From Mesorhizobium sp. (GTDB lineage Bacteria; Pseudomonadota; Alphaproteobacteria; Rhizobiales; Rhizobiaceae), in the NCBI RefSeq assembly GCF_004962245.1, contig NZ_SUHQ01000022.1, positions 61,620 through 125,619 on the forward strand: DNA of 64,000 nucleotides, given 5' to 3'. The notes under the pieces are model-generated. The model did no database searches, was not told the origin of the DNA, and worked only from the letters and a program-made list of their open reading frames with translations. A program made the position numbers and the translations under genes. Shown here one piece after another: positions 52,296-60,723 of the stretch; the stretch's first letter is position 1, and each line of letters opens with the position of its first letter.

Positions 52296-54260
52296 TCATC
52301 CGTGGGTTTCCTCGGCAAAACGCACCAGCACCGTCCCGTCGGTGACCTGCGCGCCTTCTGTGGCGATCTCGGCGATCGTGCCGTCATGCGTGGCGGAAAT
52401 CGTGTGCTCCATCTTCATCGCTTCCACAATCAACAGCGGCTGGCCCTTGATGACGGTCTCGCCTCTTGCCGCGCGCACCATCTTGACCAGACCCGGCATC
52501 GGCGCGCGCAGGCTGTCTGAACCGGCGGCGATTTCGTCGGCCCTCGCCAGCGGATCCGGCACCGCGAAGCTGTAGCCGACGGCGCCTTCGAACACAGTGA
52601 CGTGGCCGAGCCAGCGGGCGAGGCGAGGGGCGGCGCGAAGATCAAACAGATTGGCGCTGTCGTAAGGTGCGTCCAGTGCCACTTGGAAGCGTCCGTCCGA
52701 CCGCACCGACACAAGCGCGAGGATATCGTCTTCGCCGTAGCGCAACCGTATGCGCCGCGCCACGCTGTGGAAATGTGCATAGCCGGCAAGCGACGACCAC
52801 GGGTCGTCGGTCGGCGCCCGCGCCCCGGCGCCGGAGGCCGCAAGCGCGGCTGCGGCGACGATCTCGCTGCTCGGCGGTGGGACTGCGATCAGCGCTTGCT
52901 GATGCCTGCCGATCAGACCGGTATCGACGTCGCCTGCCGAAAAATCCGCGTCAGCGGCAAGCGCAGCGAGAAAGGCGGTGTTGACGGTCGAGCCGGCGAT
53001 CTCGGTCTGCGAAAGGGCTGTGCCCAGCGCTTCGAGCGCCGCGTGCCTGTCCTTACCATGCAGGACCAGCTTGGCGATCATCGGGTCGTAGAAGGGCGAG
53101 ATGGCATCGCCGGCGCGCACGCCGGTCTCGACCCGCATGCTGGCGCCCTCGGGCGCGCTATCGGGAAATTTCAGGTGATGCAGCGTGCCCGTCGCCGGCA
53201 AGAAACCCTTCGCCGCGTCCTCGGCATAGATGCGCGCCTCGAAGGCGTGACCGGAGAGCGCAATTTCGCCCTGCGTCTTCGGCAGCTTTTCGCCGGAGGC
53301 CACCCTCAACTGCCATTCGACCAGGTCGATGCCGGTGACCATTTCGGTGACGGGGTGCTCGACCTGCAGGCGTGTGTTCATTTCCATGAACCAGAAGCGG
53401 TCGGCCTTCAGCCCTTGCGAGGCATCGACGATGAACTCGATCGTGCCGGCGCCGGAATAGTTGATCGCCTTGGCGGCCTTCACCGCCGCCTCCGTCATCG
53501 CCTTGCGCAAGGCCGGCGTCATGCCGGGGGCGGGGGCTTCCTCGATCACCTTCTGGTGGCGGCGCTGCGCCGAGCAGTCGCGTTCGTAGAGATGCACAAC
53601 ATTGCCGATACTGTCGCCGAACACCTGAACCTCGATGTGGCGCGGCTTGTCGATATATTTTTCGACCAGCACGCGGTCGTCGCCAAAGGCGGCCTTCGCC
53701 TCGCGCCGCGCCCCCGACAGTGCTTCGGAAAAGTCGTCGGGATGTTCGACGCGCCGCATGCCCTTGCCACCGCCACCGGCGCGCGCCTTGATCAGTACGG
53801 GATAGCCGATCTCGCGGGCCTTGGAGGCGAGCAGCACGATCTCCTGCGCCTCGCCGTGATAGCCCGGCACAACCGGCACGCCGGCCTTCTCCATCAGCCG
53901 CTTGGCCGCGTCCTTCAGCCCCATGGCACGGATCGAGGCGGCCGACGGGCCGATGAAGATGAGCCCCGCCGCCGTCACCTGGTCGACGAAATCAGGGTTT
54001 TCCGATAGAAAACCGTAGCCGGGATGGATGCCCTCGGCGCCGGTGGCCAAAGCCGCGGCGATGATCTTGTCGCCCCGCAGATAACTTTCGCCGACAGGCG
54101 AGGGACCGATATGAATCGCCTCGTCAGCCATCTCCAGATGCAAGGCGCGGGCATCGGCGTCGGAATAGACGGCGACTGTGCGCACACCCAATTTGCGTGC
54201 AGTGCGGATCACCCTGCAAGCGATCTCACCGCGATTGGCGATCAGGATCTTGGCGAACAT
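52296..54260 (-). CDS. mccA: Methylcrotonyl-CoA carboxylase biotin-carrying alpha subunit
   Basis: A 654-residue biotin carboxylase plus biotin carrier. The carboxylase part has the N-terminal FAKILIANRGEIACRVIRTARKLG, ATP-grasp GGGGKGMRRV near 165 and the FMEMNTRLQVEHPVTEMVTGIDLVEWQ loop. The biotin is attached to Lys616 in VEAMKMEHTI near the C-terminus. With MccB it carboxylates 3-methylcrotonyl-CoA in leucine breakdown. The subunit assignment rests on the ivd–mccB neighbourhood; related geranyl- or propionyl-CoA enzymes look alike. It is the last gene of a minus-strand cluster and converges with the binding-protein gene. Confidence 0.9.
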   Translation of the reverse strand: MFAKILIANRGEIACRVIRTARKLGVRTVAVYSDADARALHLEMADEAIHIGPSPVGESYLRGDKIIAAALATGAEGIHPGYGFLSENPDFVDQVTAAGLIFIGPSAASIRAMGLKDAAKRLMEKAGVPVVPGYHGEAQEIVLLASKAREIGYPVLIKARAGGGGKGMRRVEHPDDFSEALSGARREAKAAFGDDRVLVEKYIDKPRHIEVQVFGDSIGNVVHLYERDCSAQRRHQKVIEEAPAPGMTPALRKAMTEAAVKAAKAINYSGAGTIEFIVDASQGLKADRFWFMEMNTRLQVEHPVTEMVTGIDLVEWQLRVASGEKLPKTQGEIALSGHAFEARIYAEDAAKGFLPATGTLHHLKFPDSAPEGASMRVETGVRAGDAISPFYDPMIAKLVLHGKDRHAALEALGTALSQTEIAGSTVNTAFLAALAADADFSAGDVDTGLIGRHQQALIAVPPPSSEIVAAAALAASGAGARAPTDDPWSSLAGYAHFHSVARRIRLRYGEDDILALVSVRSDGRFQVALDAPYDSANLFDLRAAPRLARWLGHVTVFEGAVGYSFAVPDPLARADEIAAGSDSLRAPMPGLVKMVRAARGETVIKGQPLLIVEAMKMEHTISATHDGTIAEIATEGAQVTDGTVLVRFAEETHG

Positions 54261-54345
54261 GCAGCCTCCGCAGCCAGGGTTTGCGACGGACGACGTGGTT
54301 GTTTCTTCGCGCTCCCGCTATCCCGCCGGCCTGGCAGGCGCCCGT

Positions 54346-54723
54346 CTATTTCGAGGCGGCGATTCCGCAGCCCCCGCTTGCGGTCTTGACCTTGTACTTT
54401 TTGACACCGGCCTGACAGGACCGCAGGGCCAGATCTTCCGCGGCCTTCTTGGAGGGCGCGTTCAGCCGTGCGCTGCAAATGACGTACAAATCGGTCACGC
54501 GCGAATAGAAGGTCGTCGCATAGGCGGAATGCCCGCTGGCCACCAGATAGGCTTTGTAGGCTTTCGGGCAGTCTCCCGTCGAACCCGGCGGAAAATTGAC
54601 GGCGAAACGGCTGTCGCCTTTGCTTCCCGCCAGCGATTCCGCCGTACCAACGCCAGGGGCCGCTAATATAAGCAGCCCCGCAAGTACAGACACAGTTGTT
54701 TTCTGAAAAAATTGCAGTCTCAT
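54346..54723 (-). CDS. Small exported protein with four cysteines
   Basis: A 125-residue protein with a signal peptide (MRLQFFQKTTVSVLAGLLILAAPGVGTA, cut before ESLAGSKG) and a mature domain of two Cys pairs (GDCPKAYKAYL, LYVICSARL, RSCQAGVKKYKV, GGCGIAASK). This spacing is like DUF4189-type stress proteins, but I cannot assign it. GGGTGAAG lies before ATG 54723. It lies between mccA and the macro-domain gene in the leucine cluster, with an 85-bp gap to mccA. Confidence 0.65.
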   Translation of the reverse strand: MRLQFFQKTTVSVLAGLLILAAPGVGTAESLAGSKGDSRFAVNFPPGSTGDCPKAYKAYLVASGHSAYATTFYSRVTDLYVICSARLNAPSKKAAEDLALRSCQAGVKKYKVKTASGGCGIAASK

Positions 54724-54828
54724 CTTCACCCAATCCCCATTGGTATTTGCAAAAAGCAATAGCCACAATTTTTCCGTGTGGCCAGTTCAATGGTTGAAAA
54801 TAAGTCTGAAAGGTGCGGACGGGATTTC

Positions 54829-55371
54829 TCATCGGTGCAGATCACGCTCCGCAAGGTCAGCAATTGCCTGCCGGTACAATTCCGCCATTTGCTGGTCGAA
54901 GCAGCAGAAAATGACGGTTTCCGGAGCCGCGTTCTGGCCGATGAAGGCACGCACGGTGCCAACGGCGATCTGCGTTGCATGGTCCTTTGGATAGCGATAG
55001 ACGCCGGTCGAGATCGCCGGGAACGCCACCGTCCGGCAATCCTTGGCAACGGCGCATTCGAGCGATCGGCGATAGCAGGAGGCGAGCAGATCGGCTTCGC
55101 CTTTGCCGCCGCCTTGCCAGACCGGCCCGACCGTGTGGATGATGTAGCGTGCCGGCAGCCTGTAGCCCTTGGTGAGCTTTGCGTCGCCGACCTTGCAGCC
55201 ATTCAGCATCCGGCATTCGAACTCCAACTCCGGGCCGGCGGCGCGGTGGATGGCGCCGTCGACGCCTCCGCCTCCCAAGAGCGACGTGTTGGCGGCGTTG
55301 ACGATGGCATCGACCGCCAGCTTCGTGATGTCGCCAATGTGAAGGCGAATCTTCTGATCGATTTCGCTCAT
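54829..55371 (-). CDS. Macro-domain O-acetyl-ADP-ribose deacetylase
   Basis: A 180-residue MacroD/YmdB-type enzyme. It has the substrate loops IVNAANTSLLGGGGVDGAIHRAAGPEL (Asn and Gly-rich loop 1 at about 24–50) and the second loop VAFPAISTGVYRYPKDHATQIAV with the catalytic neighbourhood. Such enzymes release acetate or ADP-ribose from O-acetyl-ADP-ribose or modified proteins. Its stop lies one base from the mccB gene end boundary, so it is tightly linked to mccB in the leucine cluster. Start 55371 follows GATGTGAGAT-type sequence. Presence here is unexpected for a leucine pathway. Confidence 0.9.
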   Translation of the reverse strand: MSEIDQKIRLHIGDITKLAVDAIVNAANTSLLGGGGVDGAIHRAAGPELEFECRMLNGCKVGDAKLTKGYRLPARYIIHTVGPVWQGGGKGEADLLASCYRRSLECAVAKDCRTVAFPAISTGVYRYPKDHATQIAVGTVRAFIGQNAAPETVIFCCFDQQMAELYRQAIADLAERDLHR

Positions 55372-55372
55372 C

Positions 55373-56980
55373 TCACATCCTGAACACGCCGAACCGTGTC
55401 TCCTCGATCTCGGCGTTCAGCGCCGCGGACAGGCTGAGCGCCAGCACTTCGCGCGTCTTGGCCGGGTCGATGATGCCGTCATCCCAGAGCCGGGCGGAGG
55501 AATAGAGCGGGTGGCCCTCATGCTCGTATTTCATCAGAATCGGCTTCTTGAATTTCGCCTCCTCCTCCGCGCTCCATTCCCCGCCCTTGCGCTCGATGCC
55601 CTCGCGTTTGACCACGGCCAGCACGGTGGCCGCCTGCTCGCCGCCCATCACCGAAATGCGGGCATTCGGCCACATCCACAGGAAGCGGGGTGAATAGGCA
55701 CGTCCGCACATGCCGTAATTGCCGGCGCCGAACGAACCGCCGATGATCATGGTTACCTTCGGCACGCGGGCCGTGGCGACCGCCATCACCAGCTTGGCGC
55801 CGTCCTTGGCGATGCCGCCCGCCTCGTATTTTCGCCCCACCATGAAGCCGGTGATGTTCTGCAGGAAGACCAGCGGAATCCCGCGCTGGCAGCACAATTC
55901 GATGAAGTGTGCGCCCTTCAGCGCGCTTTCGGAGAACAACACGCCGTTGTTGGCGATGATGCCGACCGGCATGCCGTTGAGATGGGCAAAGCCGGTGACC
56001 AGCGTGGTGCCGTAATTCTGCTTGAACTCGTCGAACTCGGAGCCGTCGACGATGCGGGCGATCACTTCGCGCACGTCATAGGGCTGGCGCAAATCGGTCG
56101 GCACGATGCCGTAGAGCTCATCCGCTGCATGAAACGGCGGAATCGGATCGCGAAGTGCCAGCCCGATCTGCTTCTTTCGATTCAGATTTTTGACGATGCG
56201 GCGCGCGATCGCCAGCGCATGCTCGTCGTCCAGCGCATAGTGGTCGGCAACGCCGGAAAGCCGCGTATGCACATCGGCGCCGCCCAGATCCTCCGCGCTG
56301 ACATCCTCGCCCGTGGCGGCCTTCACCAGCGGCGGGCCGCCTAGGAAGATGGTTGCCTGGTTGCGCACCATGATCGTCTCGTCCGACATCGCCGGCACAT
56401 AGGCGCCGCCCGCCGTGCACGAACCCATGACGCAGGCGATCTGCGGTATGCCGGCCGCCGACATGTTGGCCTGGTTGTAGAAGATGCGGCCGAAATGGTC
56501 GCGGTCGGGAAACACCTCGTCCTGGTTGGGCAGATTGGCGCCGCCGCTGTCGACCAGATAGACGCAAGGCAGCTTGTTCTGCAGCGCGATCTCCTGGGCG
56601 CGCAGATGTTTCTTCACCGTCATCGGATAATAGGTGCCGCCCTTCACCGTGGCGTCGTTGACGACGACCATGACTTCGGTGCCTTCGACGCGGCCGATCC
56701 CGGCGATGATGCCGGCCGACGAGATGTCTTCGCCATACATCGACCATGCGGCGAACTGGCCGATCTCCAGGAAGGGCGAACCGGTATCGAGCAACTGGGC
56801 GAGACGCTCGCGCGGCAAAAGCTTGCCGCGGGAGACGTGGCGCTCACGCGCTTCCTCCGATCCGCCGCGCTCGACGCTCGCCGCCTTCTCCGCAATGTCG
56901 GCGACCAGCGCCCGCATCCGCTCGGCATTGGCGCGGAAGGTGTCGGAGGCGGGGGAGATATTGGAGGTGAGGGTGGGCAT
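55373..56980 (-). CDS. mccB: Methylcrotonyl-CoA carboxylase carboxyltransferase beta subunit
   Basis: A 535-residue acyl-CoA carboxyltransferase. Conserved segments are RGKLLPRERLAQLLDTGSPFLEIG, YLVDSGGANLPNQDEVFPDRDHFGRIFYNQANMSAAGIPQIACVMGSCTAGGAYVPAMSDE, GGPPLVKAATGEDVSAEDLGGADVHTRLSGVADH and FLQNITGFMVGRKYEAGGIAKDGAKLV. It transfers CO2 from biotin on MccA to methylcrotonyl-CoA. One base separates it from ivd and one from the macro-domain gene, giving the operon order ivd–mccB–macro. No HMG-CoA lyase or enoyl-CoA hydratase gene is visible in the window. Confidence 0.95.
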   Translation of the reverse strand: MPTLTSNISPASDTFRANAERMRALVADIAEKAASVERGGSEEARERHVSRGKLLPRERLAQLLDTGSPFLEIGQFAAWSMYGEDISSAGIIAGIGRVEGTEVMVVVNDATVKGGTYYPMTVKKHLRAQEIALQNKLPCVYLVDSGGANLPNQDEVFPDRDHFGRIFYNQANMSAAGIPQIACVMGSCTAGGAYVPAMSDETIMVRNQATIFLGGPPLVKAATGEDVSAEDLGGADVHTRLSGVADHYALDDEHALAIARRIVKNLNRKKQIGLALRDPIPPFHAADELYGIVPTDLRQPYDVREVIARIVDGSEFDEFKQNYGTTLVTGFAHLNGMPVGIIANNGVLFSESALKGAHFIELCCQRGIPLVFLQNITGFMVGRKYEAGGIAKDGAKLVMAVATARVPKVTMIIGGSFGAGNYGMCGRAYSPRFLWMWPNARISVMGGEQAATVLAVVKREGIERKGGEWSAEEEAKFKKPILMKYEHEGHPLYSSARLWDDGIIDPAKTREVLALSLSAALNAEIEETRFGVFRM

Positions 56981-56981
56981 G

Positions 56982-58145
56982 TCAGCGGCCCTCCGCCATG
57001 ATCTCGCGCCCGATCAGCCAGCGGCGGATTTCGCTGGTGCCGGCGCCGATCTCGTAGAGCTTGGCGTCGCGCAAAAGCCGGCCGGTCGGATAGTCGTTGA
57101 TGTAGCCGTTGCCGCCCAGAAGCTGGATGGCGTCGAGCGCCATCAGCGTCGCCTTCTCGGCGGCGAACAGCACGCAGCCGGCGGCGTCCTTGCGGGTCGT
57201 CTGGCCGCGGTCGCAGGCGGCGGCGACAGCATAGACATAGGCACGCGCGGCGCTCATCGTCGTATACATGTCGGCGAGCTTGCCTTGCACCAGCTGGAAC
57301 TCGCCGATCGGCTGGCCGAACTGCTTGCGCTCGTGCACATAGGGGATCGCCACGTCGAGGCATGCCGCCATCAGCCCGATCGGGCCGCCGGCGAGCACGG
57401 CGCGCTCATAGTCGAGGCCCGACATCAGCACCTCGACGCCACGCCCTTCCTCGTGCAGCACATTGTCGAACGGCACCTCGACGTTCTCGAACACCAGCTC
57501 GCCAGTGTTCGAGCCGCGCATGCCGAGCTTGTCGAGCTTTTGCGCGACGGAAAACCCAGCAAAAGCCTTTTCGACGATGAAGGCGGTGATGCCGCGCGAA
57601 TGCAGCTCCGGATCGGTCTTGGCGTAGACGACCAGCGTCTCGGCATCCGGGCCGTTGGTGATCCACATCTTGGTGCCGTTGAGCACATAGCGGTCGTTGC
57701 GCCTTTCGGCGCGCAACCTGAGTGACACGACGTCGGAGCCGGCGCCGGATTCCGACATCGCCAGCGCGCCGACCTTTTCGCCGGTGCAGAGCGCAGGCAG
57801 ATATTTTTCCTTTTGCGCCGGCGTCGCCCAGCGATTGATCTGGTTGACGCAGAGGTTGGAATGGGCGCCGTAGGAGAGGCCGACCGAGGCCGAGGCGCGG
57901 GAAATCTCCTCCATCGCGACCACATGCGCGAGATAGCCCATGCCGGTGCCGCCGAAATCCGGATCGGCGGTGATGCCGAGCAGGCCAAGCGCGCCGAGTT
58001 CACGCCACAGTTGCGCCGGAAATTCATTGCTGCGGTCGATCTCGGCAGCGATCGGCGCGATCTTTTCCTGGGCGAAGCGCCGCACGAGGTCACGCAGCGC
58101 CTCGATGTCTTCATCAAGCCCGAAGTTGAGCGTGTGCGTGTACAT
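56982..58145 (-). CDS. ivd: Isovaleryl-CoA dehydrogenase
   Basis: A 387-residue acyl-CoA dehydrogenase that makes 3-methylcrotonyl-CoA, passing electrons to ETF. Motifs: NQINRWATPAQKEKYLPALC, SESGAGSDVVSLRL near 131–144, MWITNGPDAETLVVYAKTD, then the catalytic base Glu247 in SGLDYERAVLAGGPIG. This Glu position is specific to isovaleryl-CoA dehydrogenase (others use a later Glu), which supports the name. The C-terminus KLYEIGAGTSEIRRWLIGREI is typical. The start at 58145 follows GGGAGGAAAC, better than an in-frame start at 58178. Confidence 0.93.
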   Translation of the reverse strand: MYTHTLNFGLDEDIEALRDLVRRFAQEKIAPIAAEIDRSNEFPAQLWRELGALGLLGITADPDFGGTGMGYLAHVVAMEEISRASASVGLSYGAHSNLCVNQINRWATPAQKEKYLPALCTGEKVGALAMSESGAGSDVVSLRLRAERRNDRYVLNGTKMWITNGPDAETLVVYAKTDPELHSRGITAFIVEKAFAGFSVAQKLDKLGMRGSNTGELVFENVEVPFDNVLHEEGRGVEVLMSGLDYERAVLAGGPIGLMAACLDVAIPYVHERKQFGQPIGEFQLVQGKLADMYTTMSAARAYVYAVAAACDRGQTTRKDAAGCVLFAAEKATLMALDAIQLLGGNGYINDYPTGRLLRDAKLYEIGAGTSEIRRWLIGREIMAEGR

Positions 58146-58160
58146 GCCGTTTCCTCCCGC

Positions 58161-58246
58161 CGCATGATCCCGAACCAAAGGTTCGCGTCAGCGAATATCG
58201 AACTCGCTCTTTACTGCGCTGCCCCTCGGTCCGCTGGGATCATGCG
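58161..58246. repeat. ATGATC-type palindromic repeat (copy 3)
   Basis: CGCATGATCCC (58161–58171) and GGGATCATGCG (58236–58246) are perfect 11-bp arms; the interior GAACCAAAGGTTCGCGTCAGCGAA matches the unit at 39724–39794. It lies between tetR and ivd in their common direction. Confidence 0.7.
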
Positions 58247-58251
58247 CAAAA

Positions 58252-58914
58252 TCAAAGTGCTACAGCCTCCTTTGAGCGTCCCAAGGGACGCGCGGCGCTG
58301 TAGCTCGTTGTCGCGCCATGGGCCTTTGCCCCAACGAGGCGCATTGTCATTGAAAGATATGTGGCGGTTACCTCGGAGATCGATAGCCGCTCGCCTGGCC
58401 GGAACCAGACGATGACGCCTGTCATCATCTGGATCAGCGCCATGGCGGTGAGGCCGGTATCGTCGACACTGAAGACCCCGGCTTCCGAACCGTCGCGCAG
58501 GATGGTGCGTAGTTCCTTTTCATAGGCCGTGCGCTGCTTGAGGATCTGCGACAGGCGGTCATGCGACAGGCTGCGCAGCTCCATGTTCGAGACATGGGTG
58601 GAATGGCGGCGCTTGATGTGGAAGGCGATGTGGTTTTCGACATAGGCGGCAAGCCGCGTCGCCGGATCGGCCGCGGCGGGGCGCGCCGCGTCCCACGCAT
58701 CGATCAGTCCTTCCATGTGCCCGCGCATCAGCGTGAACAGGAGGTCTTCCTTGGTCGGAAAGTAGCGGTAGAGCGCGGCGGCCTGGACCCCGACCTCGGT
58801 GGCCAGTTGGCGCATCGACATCGCCTCGTAGCCGAGACGTGCGATCAGGTTGACCGCCGCCTCGCGGATCGCTGCCTCGGTCTTTTCTCCGTCGGAACCG
58901 GTCGTGCGCGCCAT
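58252..58914 (-). CDS. TetR-family regulator of the leucine cluster (C-terminus built from a repeat)
   Basis: A 220-residue TetR regulator. The N-terminal helix-turn-helix spans TEAAIREAAVNLIARLGYEAMSMRQLATEVGVQAAALYRYFPTKEDLLFTLMRGHMEG; a helical ligand domain follows. It is the first gene before ivd–mccB on the same strand, so it likely represses its own unit, with the palindrome at 58945–58952 as a candidate site; the ligand may be an acyl-CoA of leucine breakdown (inference). The ATG at 58914 has GAGGT upstream. The last 19 codons (SYSAARPLGRSKEAVAL type end) coincide with a palindromic repeat at 58259–58304, so the original C-terminus was probably replaced. Confidence 0.85.
   Translation of the reverse strand: MARTTGSDGEKTEAAIREAAVNLIARLGYEAMSMRQLATEVGVQAAALYRYFPTKEDLLFTLMRGHMEGLIDAWDAARPAAADPATRLAAYVENHIAFHIKRRHSTHVSNMELRSLSHDRLSQILKQRTAYEKELRTILRDGSEAGVFSVDDTGLTAMALIQMMTGVIVWFRPGERLSISEVTATYLSMTMRLVGAKAHGATTSYSAARPLGRSKEAVAL
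58259..58304. repeat. GCGTCC/GGACGC palindromic repeat (copy 3) inside the tetR 3' end
   Basis: GCTACAG (58259–58265) pairs with CTGTAGC (58298–58304); inner stem GCGTCCC (58276–58282), loop AA, GGGACGC (58285–58291). Same family as 4004–4049 and 14963–14999. On the minus strand it encodes part of the TetR tail. Confidence 0.75.
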
Positions 58915-58944
58915 GATCACCTCGTCGAGAGATGATAATAAAAC

Positions 58945-58952
58945 GAACGTTC
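58945..58952. promoter_or_regulatory. Candidate TetR operator upstream of tetR–ivd
   Basis: GAACGTTC, a perfect 8-bp palindrome inside AACGAACGTTCAAT, 30 bp before the tetR start codon. The placement suits autoregulation; the length is short for a TetR site. Confidence 0.4.
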
Positions 58953-58999
58953 AATTAATTCAAGTGTGGGCTGCACTTCACGGTAAGACTCTTGAATAG

Positions 59000-59012
59000 T
59001 TGACTAGGTCAA
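59000..59012. promoter_or_regulatory. Candidate MarR operator
   Basis: TTGAC-TAG-GTCAA, five-base perfect arms around TAG, about 52 bp before the MarR gene start. MarR-family sites are often short palindromes of this shape. Confidence 0.5.
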
Positions 59013-59064
59013 ATAATGTAGCGATGATCCTGCGGCGTAGAAATCTCCTGGGAAGGAGCCTGAC

Positions 59065-59574
59065 ATGCCGGACGAGCGGAATGCCGTAGTCACCGAAATC
59101 CGCCACTTCAACAGGTTTTACACCAGTTTGATCGGGCTGCTCGACGAGACCTTGATGCAGAGCGCCTATACTCTGACCGAGGCGCGGGTGCTGTTCGAGC
59201 TGGGTCACCGGGCGGGCACCGTCGCTGCCAACCAGAGCGGGGAGGCAGGATTTCTTGCGCGGGCGTTCCATCTCGACCTCGGATTAACGGCGTCCAGGAT
59301 TGCCAATGATCTCCGGCTGGACCCCGCCTATCTCACGCGGATCCTCAGAAAATTCGCAGCCATGGGCTTGACCGAACTGCGCGCCGACCCGCACAACCGA
59401 TGTCGACGCATCCTGTCGCTGACCGCTCGGGGAAACTCGGAGCTGGCCACGCTTCAGGCGGCGGTGGATCGCGATCTCACCCGACTGACGGCCGGCCTGG
59501 CCGACAACGAAGCCACCGAGCTTTCTGACACCTTGAAACGAGTCATGCGCCTGCTCGGTGGGGAGGGCGAATAG
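59065..59574 (+). CDS. MarR-family regulator (GNAT half absent)
   Basis: A 169-residue winged-helix regulator. The segment EIRHFNRFYTSLIGLLDETLMQSAYTLTEARVLFELGH and ASRIANDLRLDPAYLTRILRKFAAMGLTELRADPHNRCRRILSLTARGN is the DNA-binding half of the well-known MarR–GNAT fusion regulators. The acetyltransferase half is missing: the gene stops soon after the wing and the next gene is convergent. About 18 extra residues (VAANQSGEAGFLARAFHLDL) lie between the first helices, compared with the usual compact family form. GGAAGGAG precedes ATG 59065. The target is unknown; a palindrome at 59000–59012 is a likely site. Confidence 0.82.
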   Translation: MPDERNAVVTEIRHFNRFYTSLIGLLDETLMQSAYTLTEARVLFELGHRAGTVAANQSGEAGFLARAFHLDLGLTASRIANDLRLDPAYLTRILRKFAAMGLTELRADPHNRCRRILSLTARGNSELATLQAAVDRDLTRLTAGLADNEATELSDTLKRVMRLLGGEGE

Positions 59575-59610
59575 CGGCAGTGCCGAAACGATAGCGTTCC
59601 TTCGCGCCCC

Positions 59611-60723
59611 TCAGTCCCCCCGTGCCGCCGCCAGCGCGCCAGGCAGCTCCTCAGTAAGGATGTCGAGCTCTTGGTCGAGGCCGACGCTGACCCTGATGCA
59701 GCGGTCGAGCACCGGCACCATCGGCTTGCGGATGAACACATCGCGCGCCAAAAGCGCCTGCAGCACCTTCAGCGCAAAGGCGCCGTTGCCGCCGCAGTCT
59801 ATGGTGACGAAATTGGTTGCCGAGGGCAGCGGCTTCAGCCCATTAGCTTCGGCTATTTCAGCGATGCGCCGGCGGCCGGCCGCGACCCGCGCCACCACGC
59901 TTTGGAGATAGTCCTGATCGGCAAGCGCCTCGACGCCGGCGATCTGCGCCATGCGGCTGACGCCGTAATGGTTGCGGATCTTCTCGAAATCGCGGATCAC
60001 CTGGGCCTCAGTCACCGCGTAGCCGCAACGTATGCCGGCCAGCCCATAGGCCTTCGAGAAGGTGCGCATGCGGATGACGTTTGGCCTGGAGATATCGATC
60101 GGCGGCAGCGCCGAGGCTGGGCCCAACTCGCCATAGGCCTCGTCGAGCACCAGCATGGTGGTCTCCGGCAGGGCTTCGATGAAGCGAATGAGCTCGGCCG
60201 CCTCCCACCAGCTTCCCATCGGATTGTCCGGGTTGGACAGATAGACCAGCGGCGCATTTTCCTTGGCGACTGCAGCCGACAGGCCGTCCAGGCTTTCCCG
60301 GTCGTTCTCGTAAGGAACCGCGACCAGCCGGCCGCCGACGCCGGCAACATGGAAATTGAAGGTCGGATATGCGCCGAGCGAGGTGACCACCGCGTCTCCA
60401 GGCGCCACATACATGCGCGCCACCAGGCTGAGCAACCCGTCTATGCCTTCGCCGACAACCACGTTTTCGGCGCTCACGCCGAGATGCGCGGCAACGGCCA
60501 CCTTCAAATCGTGATTGTCGGGGTCGCAATACATCCACATGTCGCGGGCGATGCCGGCCATGCGGGCGATAACGCGCGGCGAAGGCCCGAAACTGCTCTC
60601 ATTGGCACCGATACGGGCACGGAACGCGCGCCCACGGTCACGCTCCTGCGCCTCCGGGCCGACAAACGGCACCGTCGAAGGAAGCGCAACGATGATCGGC
60701 GTGAGGGGAGGGCGCTGGCGCAT
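59611..60723 (-). CDS. Pyridoxal-phosphate aminotransferase, HisC-like
   Basis: A 370-residue class I/II fold aminotransferase. It shows the N-terminal LTPIIVALPSTVPFVGPEAQERDRGRAFRARIGANESSFGPSP, the cofactor-binding SNPDNPMGSWW and the Lys-containing FSKAYGLAGIRCGYAV; an Arg for the substrate carboxylate lies in DRCIRVSVGL. It resembles histidinol-phosphate aminotransferases, but the extra N-terminal PFVGPEAQER segment is typical of a rhizobial HisC-like group of unknown substrate, not the biosynthetic HisC. The start at 60723 begins that segment; ATG 60750 is possible. It converges with the MarR gene. Confidence 0.85.
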   Translation of the reverse strand: MRQRPPLTPIIVALPSTVPFVGPEAQERDRGRAFRARIGANESSFGPSPRVIARMAGIARDMWMYCDPDNHDLKVAVAAHLGVSAENVVVGEGIDGLLSLVARMYVAPGDAVVTSLGAYPTFNFHVAGVGGRLVAVPYENDRESLDGLSAAVAKENAPLVYLSNPDNPMGSWWEAAELIRFIEALPETTMLVLDEAYGELGPASALPPIDISRPNVIRMRTFSKAYGLAGIRCGYAVTEAQVIRDFEKIRNHYGVSRMAQIAGVEALADQDYLQSVVARVAAGRRRIAEIAEANGLKPLPSATNFVTIDCGGNGAFALKVLQALLARDVFIRKPMVPVLDRCIRVSVGLDQELDILTEELPGALAAARGD

